5,889 nt of DNA from Acidobacteriaceae bacterium (lineage in GTDB: Bacteria > Acidobacteriota > Terriglobia > Terriglobales > Acidobacteriaceae). A program made the position numbers and the translations under genes. This document shows positions 5,801-5,889 of the stretch, in pieces. Position 1 is the first letter of the stretch, and the number at the start of each line of letters is the position of its first letter. Where the stretch lies: NCBI GenBank assembly GCA_003164255.1, contig PLST01000391.1:233-6121 (forward strand), given 5' to 3'. A model generated the notes under the pieces. That model was not told the DNA's origin and ran no database searches. It saw only the letters and a program-made list of their open reading frames with translations.

Positions 5801-5889
5801 GCGCGATGGTCCGCAAAGTCGATAATCAGGCTCGGGTTCCGGTCGTCATGGAACGGCACAGCCGATCAACTCTTTGCCGTTGCGAACTA
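5797..5889 (-). pseudogene. Frameshifted remnant resembling a CHC2 zinc finger (DnaG-type primase), cut by the window edge
   Basis: Reading leftward from the edge, one frame gives VRNGKELIGC (codons 5887-5858). A +1 shift at 5857 then gives PFHDDRNPSLIIDFADHRA, ending at TGA 5799-5797. Joined, this reads GKELIGC-PFHDDRNPSL, close to the first half of the CHC2 zinc finger in DnaG and plasmid or phage primases (E. coli: GKNFHACCPFHNEKTPSF), with Cys-x2-His as the first metal pair. The second pair (CxxC) is absent and the frame closes, so this is a decayed or truncated fragment unless the frameshift is a sequencing error. The similarity is from memory of the family; the stretch is only about 30 residues. 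Confidence 0.45.

Overview
The window looks like GC-rich chromosomal DNA from an Acidobacteriota bacterium (class Terriglobia or close). That placement is an inference from gene content: a very large secreted S53 peptidase of the prokumamolisin type, followed by a long run of Thr/Ser-rich Ig-like repeats and a C-terminal block of hydrophobic helix, RRRR, hydrophobic helix, Cys and poly-Gly. No rRNA, tRNA, CRISPR array or recognisable insertion sequence was found.

Layout, in transcription order (both real genes are on the minus strand, so read right to left). At the right edge, 5797-5889 carries a short frameshifted remnant that reads like the first half of a CHC2 zinc finger of a DnaG-type primase. 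Next comes a putative promoter (5772-5800) whose -10 lies inside a perfect 13-bp palindrome, then a ribosome binding site and the 1384-codon peptidase gene (1571-5725). The 271-bp gap behind it holds a small dyad just past the stop codon, a large imperfect palindrome (1442-1512) and the upstream region of the next gene with an operator-like inverted repeat. The second gene (178-1299) encodes a LacI-family regulator with a sugar-binding-protein-like sensor domain. Positions 1-177 hold nothing convincing.

The peptidase has a Sec signal, an inhibitory pro-domain, an intact S53 catalytic domain (E334, D338, D422, S575, plus the Ca2+ site), five Ig-like repeats of about 100 residues, and a sixth Ig-like domain interrupted by a two-helix membrane or sorting module. 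It would be exported, self-activated at acidic pH and probably held at the cell envelope to degrade extracellular protein. Nothing shows that the LacI-type regulator controls the peptidase: it is downstream, separated by the palindrome, and its own targets are probably outside the window.

The points most worth following up are the membrane module nested inside an Ig fold, the large intergenic palindrome, the CHC2 remnant and the palindrome over the peptidase promoter.
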